Source of the DNA: a virus
Virus record (IMG/VR): IMGVR_UViG_3300042377_000298
Coordinates: 1 to 61,042 of that record
Length of the DNA: 61,042 nt
Direction: 5' to 3' (one strand)
The translations under genes and the position numbers were made by a program. Positions 38,907 through 45,955 of this stretch are shown one piece after another (position 1 is the first letter of the stretch; each line of letters starts with the position of its first letter). The notes under the pieces are model-generated. The model was not told the DNA's origin, made no database searches, and saw only the letters and a program-made list of their open reading frames with translations.

Positions 38907-39191
38907 TTAAAATCCTTCGTCAACTGCTGACTCCAACTCTTTTGACGTTTTAATTCCGTCACGAACGTAAATTACTTTCCCATTGCCAATATAGGTTTTG
39001 GGTTTTTTAGCCTTACGCTCATCTTCGCTTTGGCTGATTGTAGCCGATACGTTTTGTTTGAATTTATCATTCTTGTCATCTATGAAAAGAGTCAAGGGAA
39101 TGTAAGTTGCGTTTTTCCCGACGATAAACGTAGCTGGGTCTAGTTTATCAAGGTCTTCTTTCTTCAAGCTGATGCTTATAATTGCTGACAT
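38907..39191 (-). CDS. conserved phage protein linked to ssDNA annealing genes, unknown
   Basis: 94 residues, beta-rich with charged surface (SISLKKEDLDKLDPATFIVG; IGNGKVIYVRDG). It sits between SSB-like and ERF genes with 3-39 bp gaps. A small partner of the recombination set is likely, but no family function is known to me. Confidence 0.5.
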   Translation of the reverse strand: MSAIISISLKKEDLDKLDPATFIVGKNATYIPLTLFIDDKNDKFKQNVSATISQSEDERKAKKPKTYIGNGKVIYVRDGIKTSKELESAVDEGF

Positions 39192-39194
39192 AAT

Positions 39195-39776
39195 TTATTT
39201 AATTAATCTAGTTTTGTTGTTTTGGTATGCGGCTTGAACTACTGGGTTCGCGCCGTGAATTGTTGTGTTTGCTTTGGCAAGTTTTGCGTCAAGCTCGGCA
39301 AGTGTAGTTTGTGCATTGAAAGATGCAATAATTTTATTGACCAATTCTGAATTTATTTCTGAAGCATTATCTCTTTTTCCGTGGTCATTGGTAGCGTCAG
39401 CATCTTTTGTGTCGTCAATGCAGAACAAGCCATTAAGGGCATACTTGCGTGAGTAAGATGAACAAGCTCCTGTAACTTGGGCCGAGTCTTGCCCTTTCTT
39501 TTCGTCAGCTTCACGTGCAAAAGCACTTACTTCTAGCCACTCTCCTGTCTCAACACTAATTAAGCGAGCAGTAGATCGAACGTAAATTCTATCCCCGATC
39601 ATTGAGATGTCGTCACTTATAGTTAACGCAAGACTGTTTTGAGCAAGAAGAGGTTTAACTGCTTCTAAAATGCCTTCCGCATTGCGATAATTGTATTTAG
39701 CAAAAGCGTTAAATTGATCTTTGGGGCATTTCAAGTCACGTTGGACTTTACATAGTTTATGAGCAATGTCTTTCAT
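39195..39776 (-). CDS. ERF-family single-strand annealing protein
   Basis: 193 residues. ERF signature features are visible: FAKYNYRNAEGILEAVKPLL near 26-45, a beta region with AFAREADEKKGQDSAQVTGA and SYSRKYALNGLFCIDDTKDAD (about 108-128). The C-terminal 50 residues are a variable helical domain. It would anneal single strands during recombination-dependent replication, together with the SSB-like protein and the Cas4/RecB-like nuclease. Confidence 0.85.
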   Translation of the reverse strand: MKDIAHKLCKVQRDLKCPKDQFNAFAKYNYRNAEGILEAVKPLLAQNSLALTISDDISMIGDRIYVRSTARLISVETGEWLEVSAFAREADEKKGQDSAQVTGACSSYSRKYALNGLFCIDDTKDADATNDHGKRDNASEINSELVNKIIASFNAQTTLAELDAKLAKANTTIHGANPVVQAAYQNNKTRLIK

Positions 39777-39780
39777 TTTT

Positions 39781-40212
39781 TTATTTTTGTGTTGGTTGAG
39801 TAAGAGCTTTTTCTATTGTCCATCCTCTGCTGATTCTTGTGCGGATGGTTTGTCTTTTAATGCCAGTGGCTTTTTGCCAATCTAGTAAATGCTTTGTCTG
39901 ATTATTGTGTGTTAAATAAATGGTGTTTTCTTTATTGTTAGCATTCATTTGAGGAGTTACAAATCGGCAGTTTTCAGGTGAGTATCCTTTGTAATTTTTG
40001 ATTCGATCAAGTTGAAGACCTTGTGCGTATCCATTGTTTTCAGCCCATTCAATAAATGCTGCGGCTGAAACCCATTCTTCACATACGGATATTTTCTTTT
40101 CTTTGTATGATTTTGTTTTTGGATAGTTACCTTTGCATCTTCGATGCATTTCTTTCCAGACTTCGTGAATTTTACTTCCTGTTTTTCCGTGCTTAGTGTA
40201 ACTTCTTTTCAT
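39781..40212 (-). CDS. HNH-like / homing-type DNA-binding protein inserted in the recombination module
   Basis: 143 residues. The order KIHEVWKEMHRRCKG, then VCEEWVSAAAFIEWAENNGY, LDRIKNYKGYSPENCRFVT and a C-terminal helix-turn-helix (LLDWQKATGIKRQTIRTRIS) matches a widespread phage family annotated as HNH or homing endonuclease. It separates ERF from the exonuclease gene, a typical insertion site for a free-standing homing gene. The catalytic residues differ from classical HNH, so activity is uncertain. Confidence 0.65.
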   Translation of the reverse strand: MKRSYTKHGKTGSKIHEVWKEMHRRCKGNYPKTKSYKEKKISVCEEWVSAAAFIEWAENNGYAQGLQLDRIKNYKGYSPENCRFVTPQMNANNKENTIYLTHNNQTKHLLDWQKATGIKRQTIRTRISRGWTIEKALTQPTQK

Positions 40213-40262
40213 GAATGGGTGAATAATTACTCACGCTTTTGAAGTTGTCAATTGTTTTTTTA

Positions 40263-41084
40263 TTAATTTTCTGATTTGAATTGAGGACAACAATGCGCAA
40301 ATCCACAAAAAGAATTACAGTAGGTCTTTTCTCCTGCTCTTTTCTCAATGATTTCTCCAGGTTTAATGTTTTCATCAGCTTCTGCTTTAGTGTCATAGAC
40401 CCTTCTTGCTCGTTGTGCATCTGGTTTCTTGACTGCAAAAGTGTCTGGCTTTGCCCATTGTTCATCTAAGGTGCATTTCCTTGAATCCCCAAGCGAAGCT
40501 CTATGATGCTCCATAACACTGCTATAAATTAGCTTATTAGCATATTCTTCGTCATAAGGATGAATGAATGTTCTGATTGGTGTCTTTGGATACGATGGAT
40601 CAACCTTGCTTAGCATGTATTTCCAGTCTCGCTGGAAGTAAGTTACTCCTACATACTCGCATTTGATTCCATTTCTTATCGCCAACCAAGCATTCATTTG
40701 AACCTGTTTGTAATGTTCATCTTTTGCTTTCTCTTGAACGCCTCCAGTAGCTTTGTAATCATAAAGGCAATTGTCAGCCCAAAAATCCATTTGCCCTGAG
40801 ATAGTGACTGACTGATTTCCAATTACGATATTAGCAAAGTTTCTTACTTCAGCTAGTTCTCCATTCTCTGGACGCGCATACTTCTCAAGAATACTATGGA
40901 TTGCTGTGCCTAGGAGAGCCATGAAGGACGAATACTCGTCTTTTACGGGTTGTGAATGCATAGCGAGGTAAGTGCGCTGTGGCGGCCCCACAAGCTGCGT
41001 GACGGTGTAGTCTGAATTGCCTTTGTTATAGTCGCTTGCTGCTAGTGCGCGAGCAAACGGTGCTGGTAGTGATGAATTGGACAT
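40263..41084 (-). CDS. Cas4/RecB-like PD-(D/E)XK exonuclease
   Basis: 273 residues. The nuclease core is seen as GTAIHSILEKYA (H, motif I), SGQMDFWADNCLYDYKATGG (D and D-Y-K, motifs II and III) and QVQMNAWLAIRNG (QxxxY-like helix). The C-terminus has cysteines YCNSFCGFAHCC that, with an earlier residue, could hold an iron-sulphur cluster as in Cas4 and AddB. It likely makes single-stranded ends for the ERF protein. Its ATG overlaps the upstream stop (TAATG). Confidence 0.75.
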   Translation of the reverse strand: MSNSSLPAPFARALAASDYNKGNSDYTVTQLVGPPQRTYLAMHSQPVKDEYSSFMALLGTAIHSILEKYARPENGELAEVRNFANIVIGNQSVTISGQMDFWADNCLYDYKATGGVQEKAKDEHYKQVQMNAWLAIRNGIKCEYVGVTYFQRDWKYMLSKVDPSYPKTPIRTFIHPYDEEYANKLIYSSVMEHHRASLGDSRKCTLDEQWAKPDTFAVKKPDAQRARRVYDTKAEADENIKPGEIIEKRAGEKTYCNSFCGFAHCCPQFKSEN

Positions 41085-42289
41085 TAAATAGATTGTTGGT
41101 GTTGAATTATGATGTATTGATTGTGGACTAGTCTGGCAATATGATTACACAAATACTGTTCGTATCTGCGATCTTCATCTACGTATCCATCAATGTGAGC
41201 AAACTCTTCAATTAACGTAGAAGTAAGATAGTCTTCTCCACTGGCAAAAGCTGATTCTGTCAAATTAACTTCACCATTCATTACAAAAGCAATTAACTTA
41301 GAATCAATACATCTTACTTTTTTGATTTTGTCGCAAGTGTTTATACCTGCTGATTTGATTTTGGCAACTGCATTTGCAATCATTATTTTTTCGTGAATAG
41401 ATGGTTCTAAAACTTCAAATTGATATTTTTTACTTTTCAAAAGCATGGAAGCAACTTCCTTGTTCATTTTATGAGGGTTCTCATTAAACAGATTAGTAGC
41501 TGTTTCCTTAAAGACATCGCACCAATCATGAATTTCCGGGAAACTGCATTCTCGTTCTTTGCCTTCTGCTGTAAGAAACTTAGTTATTAAGCTAACATTT
41601 GTTGACTTTGCAATTGCTCTGCCAATATCCCACATTACGCTCCATTGGCTCTTTAATGTCCTATCCTCTGTAAGCTGAGTTTTTGTTTTTAGATTGTAGC
41701 CATATGTGAATTCTTCTGCTACTCCAACAAAGATCCCACGATAAAACCATTTAGCTGAGTGCTTATCTGACAACATCTCAAACTCTGGGCAATCTTCTTC
41801 TATCTTATAGCTTTCTTCATTGAGGATGTATTCTCCAATATTGGCCATACAAGCGGCGATCTCTTCGCTTTCGATTATAACTACACTTGATCCTCTATCT
41901 GCGCTTACAGGGGCATCTGAGACGATTGTGCTACCATTCTCGTCAACAGTGTTTGAATACAACTCTCTCATTACTGTCCAGTCGTCCCAATGCTTGCCTA
42001 AATCAGTAGTGTATGGCATTTGTTTGTCATTGCACATAACTAAAGATTTTTCCTCACCCCTGAAATCTATCTTTTTTGAAGTAAATTTATAGGTTTCAAT
42101 TAATCCATTGTTATTGTTTACAATAGTGATTGGCCAATTACGTGAGACGCAAATTGCAATGGCATATTTAAGCCCAGTTCCGTAATAACCTATGGGAGAG
42201 TCTGAGTTTGGTTTCGCCGTCATCGCCATAATTTCCCAACTTAATGGATTTATGACTGTTGGTGTGATAAAGTTAATGAAATTTTTCAT
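41084..42289 (-). CDS. GHKL-type ATPase-like protein with C-terminal EExxH segment
   Basis: 401 residues. Near the N-terminus SWEIMAMTAKPNS and GYYGTGLKYAIAICV recall the N-box and glycine-rich lid of GHKL ATPases; I recall phage ATP-binding proteins with FGTGLKYAIA. The centre is divergent. Near residue 358 lies TLIEEFAHIDGYVDEDRRYE, an EExxH segment followed by acidic residues as in some zinc-peptidase remnants. The pairing of an ATPase fold with this C-terminus is unusual. Function unknown; context suggests a DNA-processing or host-takeover role. Confidence 0.6.
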   Translation of the reverse strand: MKNFINFITPTVINPLSWEIMAMTAKPNSDSPIGYYGTGLKYAIAICVSRNWPITIVNNNNGLIETYKFTSKKIDFRGEEKSLVMCNDKQMPYTTDLGKHWDDWTVMRELYSNTVDENGSTIVSDAPVSADRGSSVVIIESEEIAACMANIGEYILNEESYKIEEDCPEFEMLSDKHSAKWFYRGIFVGVAEEFTYGYNLKTKTQLTEDRTLKSQWSVMWDIGRAIAKSTNVSLITKFLTAEGKERECSFPEIHDWCDVFKETATNLFNENPHKMNKEVASMLLKSKKYQFEVLEPSIHEKIMIANAVAKIKSAGINTCDKIKKVRCIDSKLIAFVMNGEVNLTESAFASGEDYLTSTLIEEFAHIDGYVDEDRRYEQYLCNHIARLVHNQYIIIQHQQSI

Positions 42290-42315
42290 AATACAAAATA
42301 ATCAAAAGGAACTAT

Positions 42316-42723
42316 TTAACAAATAGCGTGTCTATAAGAGCGATTAATCATGGCGACTGGCGCCCAAACTTCAGTTATGTGGAGTTTTAATTGATTTCCG
42401 TTCATGTGGTAACAAGTAGAATTTTCTTCATATGCTATTTCTGCAATAACTTCTAAGCCATCATCAGAAATTGACGTTATTCGGCACGGAGCCATATAGC
42501 AATATAGGTTCTTTCCGTCAGTAATAGAATGAACAATTGGTTTACCAACTTCGCAATATCCATCAATTGATTCATAGTCAACTAATGGACCGTTCCACTC
42601 TGGCCAACAGATCTTTAGGATTTTGCGATGCTTTTTAACTTCTTCTTTATCTTCATGAATAATCTTTTGAGCAGTTGCCACAGCTTCTTCTTTGATGAAG
42701 AAGTCAAACATTGGGGTGTCCAT
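42316..42723 (-). CDS. small protein, unknown
   Basis: 135 residues, acidic helical N-terminus and a beta-rich C-terminal part (YCYMAPCRITSISDDGLEV) that may be an SH3-like or OB-like barrel. It lies between the ATPase-like gene and the 79-residue gene with gaps of 3 and 26 bp. Not recognised. Confidence 0.5.
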   Translation of the reverse strand: MDTPMFDFFIKEEAVATAQKIIHEDKEEVKKHRKILKICWPEWNGPLVDYESIDGYCEVGKPIVHSITDGKNLYCYMAPCRITSISDDGLEVIAEIAYEENSTCYHMNGNQLKLHITEVWAPVAMINRSYRHAIC

Positions 42724-42726
42724 AAG

Positions 42727-42966
42727 TTAAACTAGATCAAGGATTGATCTCCCTGACATCATCATCATTAAAATATAAGGATGTGGTTCCTTATCTGGTG
42801 TGCCAAACATATATCCCAATAAGAAACTAAACTCTACAGTAGCTGCTTGTTTTGTTCTCTCGCCGCTTTTAGTTTTTTCTACTACTCCCGCTTGAGAAAA
42901 GACTTTTCTCAATCTTTCTTTTAAGGGTGCAAATTGATCTTCTTTTGTAATTGGTTCTTCAGTCAT
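42727..42966 (-). CDS. small protein, unknown
   Basis: 79 residues with a charged N-terminal half (KERLRKVFSQAGVVEKTKSG) and a hydrophobic, methionine-rich end (YILMMMMSGRSILDLV). No family recognised. Tightly packed with neighbours. Confidence 0.45.
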   Translation of the reverse strand: MTEEPITKEDQFAPLKERLRKVFSQAGVVEKTKSGERTKQAATVEFSFLLGYMFGTPDKEPHPYILMMMMSGRSILDLV

Positions 42967-42971
42967 ATTTA

Positions 42972-43328
42972 TTATTTTACTTCTAATGTTTGTTGTTGGA
43001 TTTTACCCACTTTAAGCATCCAAGGATCAGGATTTTGAAGCAACGGCCTGAGCCAGTCTTGAACAGTTGGAATATAACCGCAGTCTTCTGTTACATGCTG
43101 CTCTGATAAAAGCTTCACTGGTATTTTTTTGCCATGACTATTTGTAATGTAATGACCAAATACTAAGATTGACTGTTCAACTCCTTGTGCGTGATGACGT
43201 AAGGCTCTATGAGTCCAGTTACCAGTCAGTTGCTTTGTCTCATCAAACCATTGATGTAGGTCAATGTAGTCTTCTGGAGTGCCGCCCCACTTAATGCAGC
43301 TGCTTTCAGCGTGTTTGTAAGGAGTCAT
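42972..43328 (-). CDS. DUF6915-like phage protein
   Basis: 118 residues. The conserved chain is visible: HAESSCIKWGGTPEDYIDLH, WFDETKQLTGNWTHRALRHH, GKKIPVKLLSEQHVTEDCGY and IPTVQDWL ... PWML. I recall this H-x-W-FD ... HRAxRHH ... EQHVxEDxG pattern as DUF6915. Many His residues suggest metal binding. Coupled by ATGA to the upstream gene. Function unknown. Confidence 0.65.
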   Translation of the reverse strand: MTPYKHAESSCIKWGGTPEDYIDLHQWFDETKQLTGNWTHRALRHHAQGVEQSILVFGHYITNSHGKKIPVKLLSEQHVTEDCGYIPTVQDWLRPLLQNPDPWMLKVGKIQQQTLEVK

Positions 43329-43639
43329 AATACATCTAGTTTTACAGAGCCTTGATAAGTATCAGTTCTTTCCATAGTCCATTCCATATGGCTCACGGTA
43401 TTATTAACAAGATCATATTCAATATTATCTCCATAATCAGTTCCGTCTCCAGCGCCATTATATGGATAATGATCATCTGCCCATTCATATAACTCATCTC
43501 GCAGTTCTGGGCTGTAAGGATATGTCTGAATTTCTAAATTCCCGCAATCGCTTCCACCTGATAATTCAACAACAAATTGTTTAATTTCTGCTGCAAGTAG
43601 TTTTTGATGTAGTAGTTTTGGTAATGGTTGTATAGTCAT
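43325..43639 (-). CDS. small acidic protein, unknown
   Basis: 104 residues with FVVELSGGSDCGNLEIQTY and an acidic aromatic section (YEWADDHYPYNGAGDGTDYG). It resembles small phage proteins of the DUF6878 kind in tone, but I cannot confirm that. Coupled to both neighbours by ATGA overlaps. Confidence 0.5.
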   Translation of the reverse strand: MTIQPLPKLLHQKLLAAEIKQFVVELSGGSDCGNLEIQTYPYSPELRDELYEWADDHYPYNGAGDGTDYGDNIEYDLVNNTVSHMEWTMERTDTYQGSVKLDVL

Positions 43640-43803
43640 TTTGTTTTTGGTCTATAGTTGTATGGGTATTCCCCGTAAAAAGCTTTATAATTTTCAATAA
43701 CTTCCATGTTTGTATGAGTGCATGACCCATCTTTCCACATGAGGGTTACCTTTTCTTGGTTTTTAGGTCTAGGTTTTTCTTTAGTTATTGCATTGCTACT
43801 CAT
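43636..43803 (-). CDS. 55-residue protein, unknown
   Basis: A short gene supported by context: ATG at 43803, stop overlapping the next ATG (ATGA at 43636), no gap. The product is basic (ITKEKPRPKNQEKVTLMWKD) with an aromatic end (YKAFYGEYPYNYRPKTK). Its ATG lies 6 nt downstream of a TTTAG-N4-CTAAA palindrome and it is the first gene after the structured RNA, so readthrough from that RNA could feed this operon. Confidence 0.6.
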   Translation of the reverse strand: MSSNAITKEKPRPKNQEKVTLMWKDGSCTHTNMEVIENYKAFYGEYPYNYRPKTK

Positions 43804-43809
43804 GTTTAA

Positions 43810-43823
43810 TTTAGTTGGCTAAA
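43810..43823. repeat. TTTAG-N4-CTAAA palindrome (core TTGG) at the 3' edge of the RNA
   Basis: Minus strand TTTAGCCAACTAAA, directly after a T6 run, between the structured RNA and the ATG at 43803. An identical palindrome, in the other orientation, lies beyond the RNA's other end at 44635. Confidence 0.65.
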
Positions 43824-44312
43824 AAAGGTGGCCGATGCGCGCGGCATTATGACTTTTCATCTTACAGTGTGTCGCTAGTATTACGTTTAGCTGTCCAGAG
43901 GTGAGAATTATTAGAGTTTCATCCGATCGACCTTTTATGTTCCTGCTTACCGTATGCAGGGCTAGCTTGACGCTACTAGCGGGTCCATCAGGAATCCTCT
44001 TTATCAGTGAGTTCCTAATGCCTAAGGCAGCGTCTTTCCGCTGTGTCTTTGTGGTGATGTGCTACTACGCTAAAGAGAAGATCGACCTTACCATTTACGG
44101 GGTGTCTCACTACTTAACCAAGGGAGCCAAACGAAACTCGTTTTCAGGAAAGCTATCCCATTGCTTTAGTGATTAGCGAAATCACCTTGCATTGATAAAT
44201 GGTTCTCACGGTAATCAAAGCCGAATTACATTTACCCTCTGAACTTTCACATGATTGATGCTCCTCTCACATGCTACAACGTCACGATTTGCTCTTGTCC
44301 CACTCATTATAG

Positions 44313-44333
44313 GATGGCTGCTTCTAAGCCAAC
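44313..44333 (-). ncRNA. hairpin matching the 23S rRNA GTPase-associated centre (L11-binding) stem-loop
   Basis: The minus strand here matches 21 of 21 nt with the stem-loop of E. coli 23S rRNA around positions 1060-1080 as I remember it (core GGCTTAGAAGCAGCC). The second hairpin of the 58-nt ribosomal domain is not evident downstream, so only half of the motif is present. It folds locally as TGGCT/AGCCA with loop TAGAAGC. Possible mimic of an L11-type site, or convergence on a loop fold. Confidence 0.55.
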
Positions 44334-44497
44334 CTTTCACCACACTCGCACCCACTGTTCAGGTCGCTCAACATCCACCCAAGCTTGCTGTTGGACGTAT
44401 ATCCTAAGTAGAGACTTACAGGTATTGTTTACTCAGTTGCCCTCAATGCAATAAGCGCGAGTGTAGTGACATGCTAAACGGCATGTCAGCGTTTATC

Positions 44498-44538
44498 GAA
44501 CATGTTGATGCAATCAACCTTGCGGTGATTGATCTTTT
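44498..44538 (-). repeat. GNRA hairpin element, copy A (5' part of the large RNA)
   Basis: On the minus strand: GATC, then AATCACC-GCAA-GGTTGATT, then GCATCAACATGTTC. Copy B at 47812-47852 shares the flanks and differs in the stem by two paired changes. It is the first strong structure of the candidate RNA and lies next to the TGACATGC hairpin. Confidence 0.65.
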
Positions 44539-44634
44539 CTATTCGGAATATTAATTAATTACACAATCATCTAAAGCAAAGCTAATTTCAATTTATTTAG
44601 TTTTAATTTTTATATTTTTATTTGCTTTTTTGAT

Positions 44635-44648
44635 TTTAGCCAACTAAA
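44635..44648. repeat. TTTAG-N4-CTAAA palindrome (core CCAA)
   Basis: TTTAGCCAACTAAA between the AT-rich upstream side of the large RNA (minus strand) and the plus-strand gene at 44675; it could control either transcript. Confidence 0.65.
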
Positions 44649-44674
44649 GTTTGCTTGTGGACAGAACTGCCATA

Positions 44675-44941
44675 ATGAAGAAACTTGGATTGCAAGGTTT
44701 TAACAAGCCAAAGCGAACTCCATCACACCCAAAGAAATCTCATGTAGTCATGAGTAAAGAGGGCGACAAGACTAAGCTGATTCGTTTTGGTGAACAAGGT
44801 GCTAGTGTGGCAGGAAAGCCTAAAGCTGGCGAGTCTGAGCGAATGAAGGCAAAGCGCAAGTCGTTTAAGGCTAGACATGCACGTAACATTGCAAAAGGAA
44901 AGATGTCAGCGGCGTGGTGGGCCTCAAAAGTCAAATGGTAG
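44675..44941 (+). CDS. small basic conserved phage protein (KARHAKNIAKGK family)
   Basis: 88 residues from ATG 44675; TTG 44651 and GTG 44657 are in frame but the family usually starts close to the KLG motif. It has KLGLQGFNKPKRTPSHPKKS, then FKARHARNIAKGKMSAAWWA and ends in KVKW. I recall this as a widespread small protein of phages, with no known function; the strong basic charge suggests nucleic-acid or capsid interior binding. Confidence 0.7.
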   Translation: MKKLGLQGFNKPKRTPSHPKKSHVVMSKEGDKTKLIRFGEQGASVAGKPKAGESERMKAKRKSFKARHARNIAKGKMSAAWWASKVKW

Positions 44942-44952
44942 TATAATTTCTT

Positions 44953-45072
44953 ATGATGAATAAAAAAATGGCCGGATACGGCAAACCGATGGTAGCAGCT
45001 AAATCAGCTGTTAAAAAAGTGGCTAAGAAAATGGCTCCAGCAGCTAATAAACTTGCCAAGAAGATGAAATAA
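44953..45072 (+). CDS. 39-residue lysine/alanine-rich protein
   Basis: A very short gene, 11 bp after the previous stop and followed directly by a terminator, which makes it a likely real operon member. The product opens MMNKKMAGYGKPMVAAKSAV and continues as an amphipathic Lys/Ala helix. Such peptides resemble small DNA-binding or capsid proteins, or an antimicrobial-like helix. No family recognised. Confidence 0.6.
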   Translation: MMNKKMAGYGKPMVAAKSAVKKVAKKMAPAANKLAKKMK

Positions 45073-45078
45073 TAACCT

Positions 45079-45115
45079 AGCGTAGCCTCGTAACTGGGGC
45101 TGCGCTTTTCTTTTT
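45079..45115 (+). terminator. Rho-independent terminator
   Basis: AGCGTAGCC (45079-45087) pairs with GGCTGCGCT (45098-45106), 9 bp with one G-T wobble and a 10-nt loop, followed by TTTTCTTTTT. It ends the short plus-strand operon 44675-45072. Confidence 0.85.
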
Positions 45116-45196
45116 ATGAAAAACACTAAAAGCACAGTTCAATTTGTTAAGCAACCAAAATCAATAGCTAAAAAAACATCAACATATCGACAGTAA
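45116..45196 (+). CDS. possible 26-residue basic peptide
   Basis: ATG directly after the terminator T-run; 26 codons to the stop, product MKNTKSTVQFVKQPKSIAKK and a short end. Composition resembles the neighbouring basic proteins, but a start immediately after a terminator and its small size make it doubtful. Confidence 0.25.
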   Translation: MKNTKSTVQFVKQPKSIAKKTSTYRQ

Positions 45197-45209
45197 GTTT
45201 ACAAAAAAC

Positions 45210-45584
45210 TTAAACTAATGATATGGCTTTTCCTTTTTTGTCTTTATTGGATTGGCTTCTATGCGATTCTGTGTCTATTGGAATGAAACACAACAAATCT
45301 CCTAATTTATTAATACCAGCATTGGATAACTTGTGGCGATATGACTTTTTGTTTCTATCGTTTCTTGTTTCTTCTGAGATAAGCGCCCACTGTGAGCGTT
45401 TTAGCTGCCCTGCTGCTGTCTCTCCTGACATTCCAAGGACTTTTGACACTTCTGTAGACGTAACCCACTGATCTGTCTCTCCAACCAGTTCTGCGATAGC
45501 CATTAGCATGAAAGCTTCTTGGTAATTAATAGCGTTTTTGTTTATGTTTCTTGCAAAACAGTTTAATGCTTGTATTTTGTTCAT
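45210..45584 (-). CDS. winged-helix transcription regulator-like protein, paralogue 1
   Basis: 124 residues. EAFMLMAIAELVGETDQWVT is a first helix pair and STEVSKVLGMSGETAAGQLK a helix-turn-helix, followed by a basic wing (RNDRNKKSYRHKLSNAG), as in MarR-type regulators. The N-terminal MNKIQALNCFARN matches MNKIDAITSFTRN of the neighbouring gene at 45596, so the two are tandem paralogues. Could act on the palindromes of this phage; not shown. Confidence 0.6.
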   Translation of the reverse strand: MNKIQALNCFARNINKNAINYQEAFMLMAIAELVGETDQWVTSTEVSKVLGMSGETAAGQLKRSQWALISEETRNDRNKKSYRHKLSNAGINKLGDLLCFIPIDTESHRSQSNKDKKGKAISLV

Positions 45585-45595
45585 TTTTTTGTTGG

Positions 45596-45955
45596 TTAAT
45601 ATTGTTTTTTATATGTTGCTATGTCCATTAGCTCTTGAATGCCAATTATTTTGAAATCTAACAAGTTATTTACTGTTTCAATGCCTTTTGCGTTAAGCCA
45701 ATAATACGACTTGTGGACTTTGCCTGTTTTTCTACGCTTGAATTCGAGCCAGAACTTTAGCCGACTAATCGTTGATCTCATTTCCATGCTGGTCATTAAG
45801 TTAACCTCAGCTTGAGTAGCTTCAGGAACTAGCCCAATTGCTGCTTTATTAGCGCATATACCAGCAACTGCCACAATAATGCAGGCTTCTTTGACCGTTA
45901 AGCCATAAGCCATGCTGTTTCGAGTGAATGATGTTATAGCGTCTATTTTGTTCAT
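45596..45955 (-). CDS. winged-helix-like protein, paralogue 2
   Basis: 119 residues with the same N-terminal phrase and layout as the gene at 45210: helix region VKEACIIVAVAGICANK, HTH ATQAEVNLMTSMEMRSTISR and a basic wing (FKRRKTGKVHKSYYW). Similarity is clear only at the N-terminus and layout. A near-palindrome TTTAGCCGACTAAT lies inside this gene (45776). Confidence 0.6.
   Translation of the reverse strand: MNKIDAITSFTRNSMAYGLTVKEACIIVAVAGICANKAAIGLVPEATQAEVNLMTSMEMRSTISRLKFWLEFKRRKTGKVHKSYYWLNAKGIETVNNLLDFKIIGIQELMDIATYKKQY

Larger units (their letters stand above)
43824..44545 (-). ncRNA. candidate large structured RNA (about 0.7 kb)
   Basis: No frame here has a protein-like product, and composition is less AT-rich than the flanks. 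Read on the minus strand it is full of strong stems. Examples: TGACATGC/GCATGTCA (44467-44488), ACACTCGC/GCGAGTGT closing a domain (44342-44464), a GNRA hairpin (44512-44530), GTGATT/AATCAC (44169-44185), GACGCT/AGCGTC (43969-44034) and CCTGC/GCAGG (43942-43960). An AT-rich promoter-type stretch lies upstream (44546-44634) and a T6 run with a weak GC hairpin marks a possible 3' end near 43821-43845. Size and density of stems recall the large phage RNAs GOLLD and ROOL, but I cannot assign it to either. The strand is favoured by the T-run, the A/T-rich upstream side and the hairpin comparison with 47.8 kb. Confidence 0.6.

Noticed and set aside
40193-40465. 90-codon minus-strand frame across the end of the exonuclease gene
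   Set aside because: Lies in another frame over the PD-(D/E)XK gene, which has clear motifs and operon context.
43901-44176. Plus-strand frame of 91 codons in the structured stretch
   Set aside because: Composition is not protein-like, there is no context, and the stems explain the region better.
44251-44454. Plus-strand frame of 67 codons in the structured stretch
   Set aside because: Same reasons; it runs across the closing stem of an RNA domain and the 23S-like hairpin.
43824-44545. rRNA fragment or contamination
   Set aside because: Only the 21-nt hairpin resembles 23S rRNA; the surrounding sequence does not.
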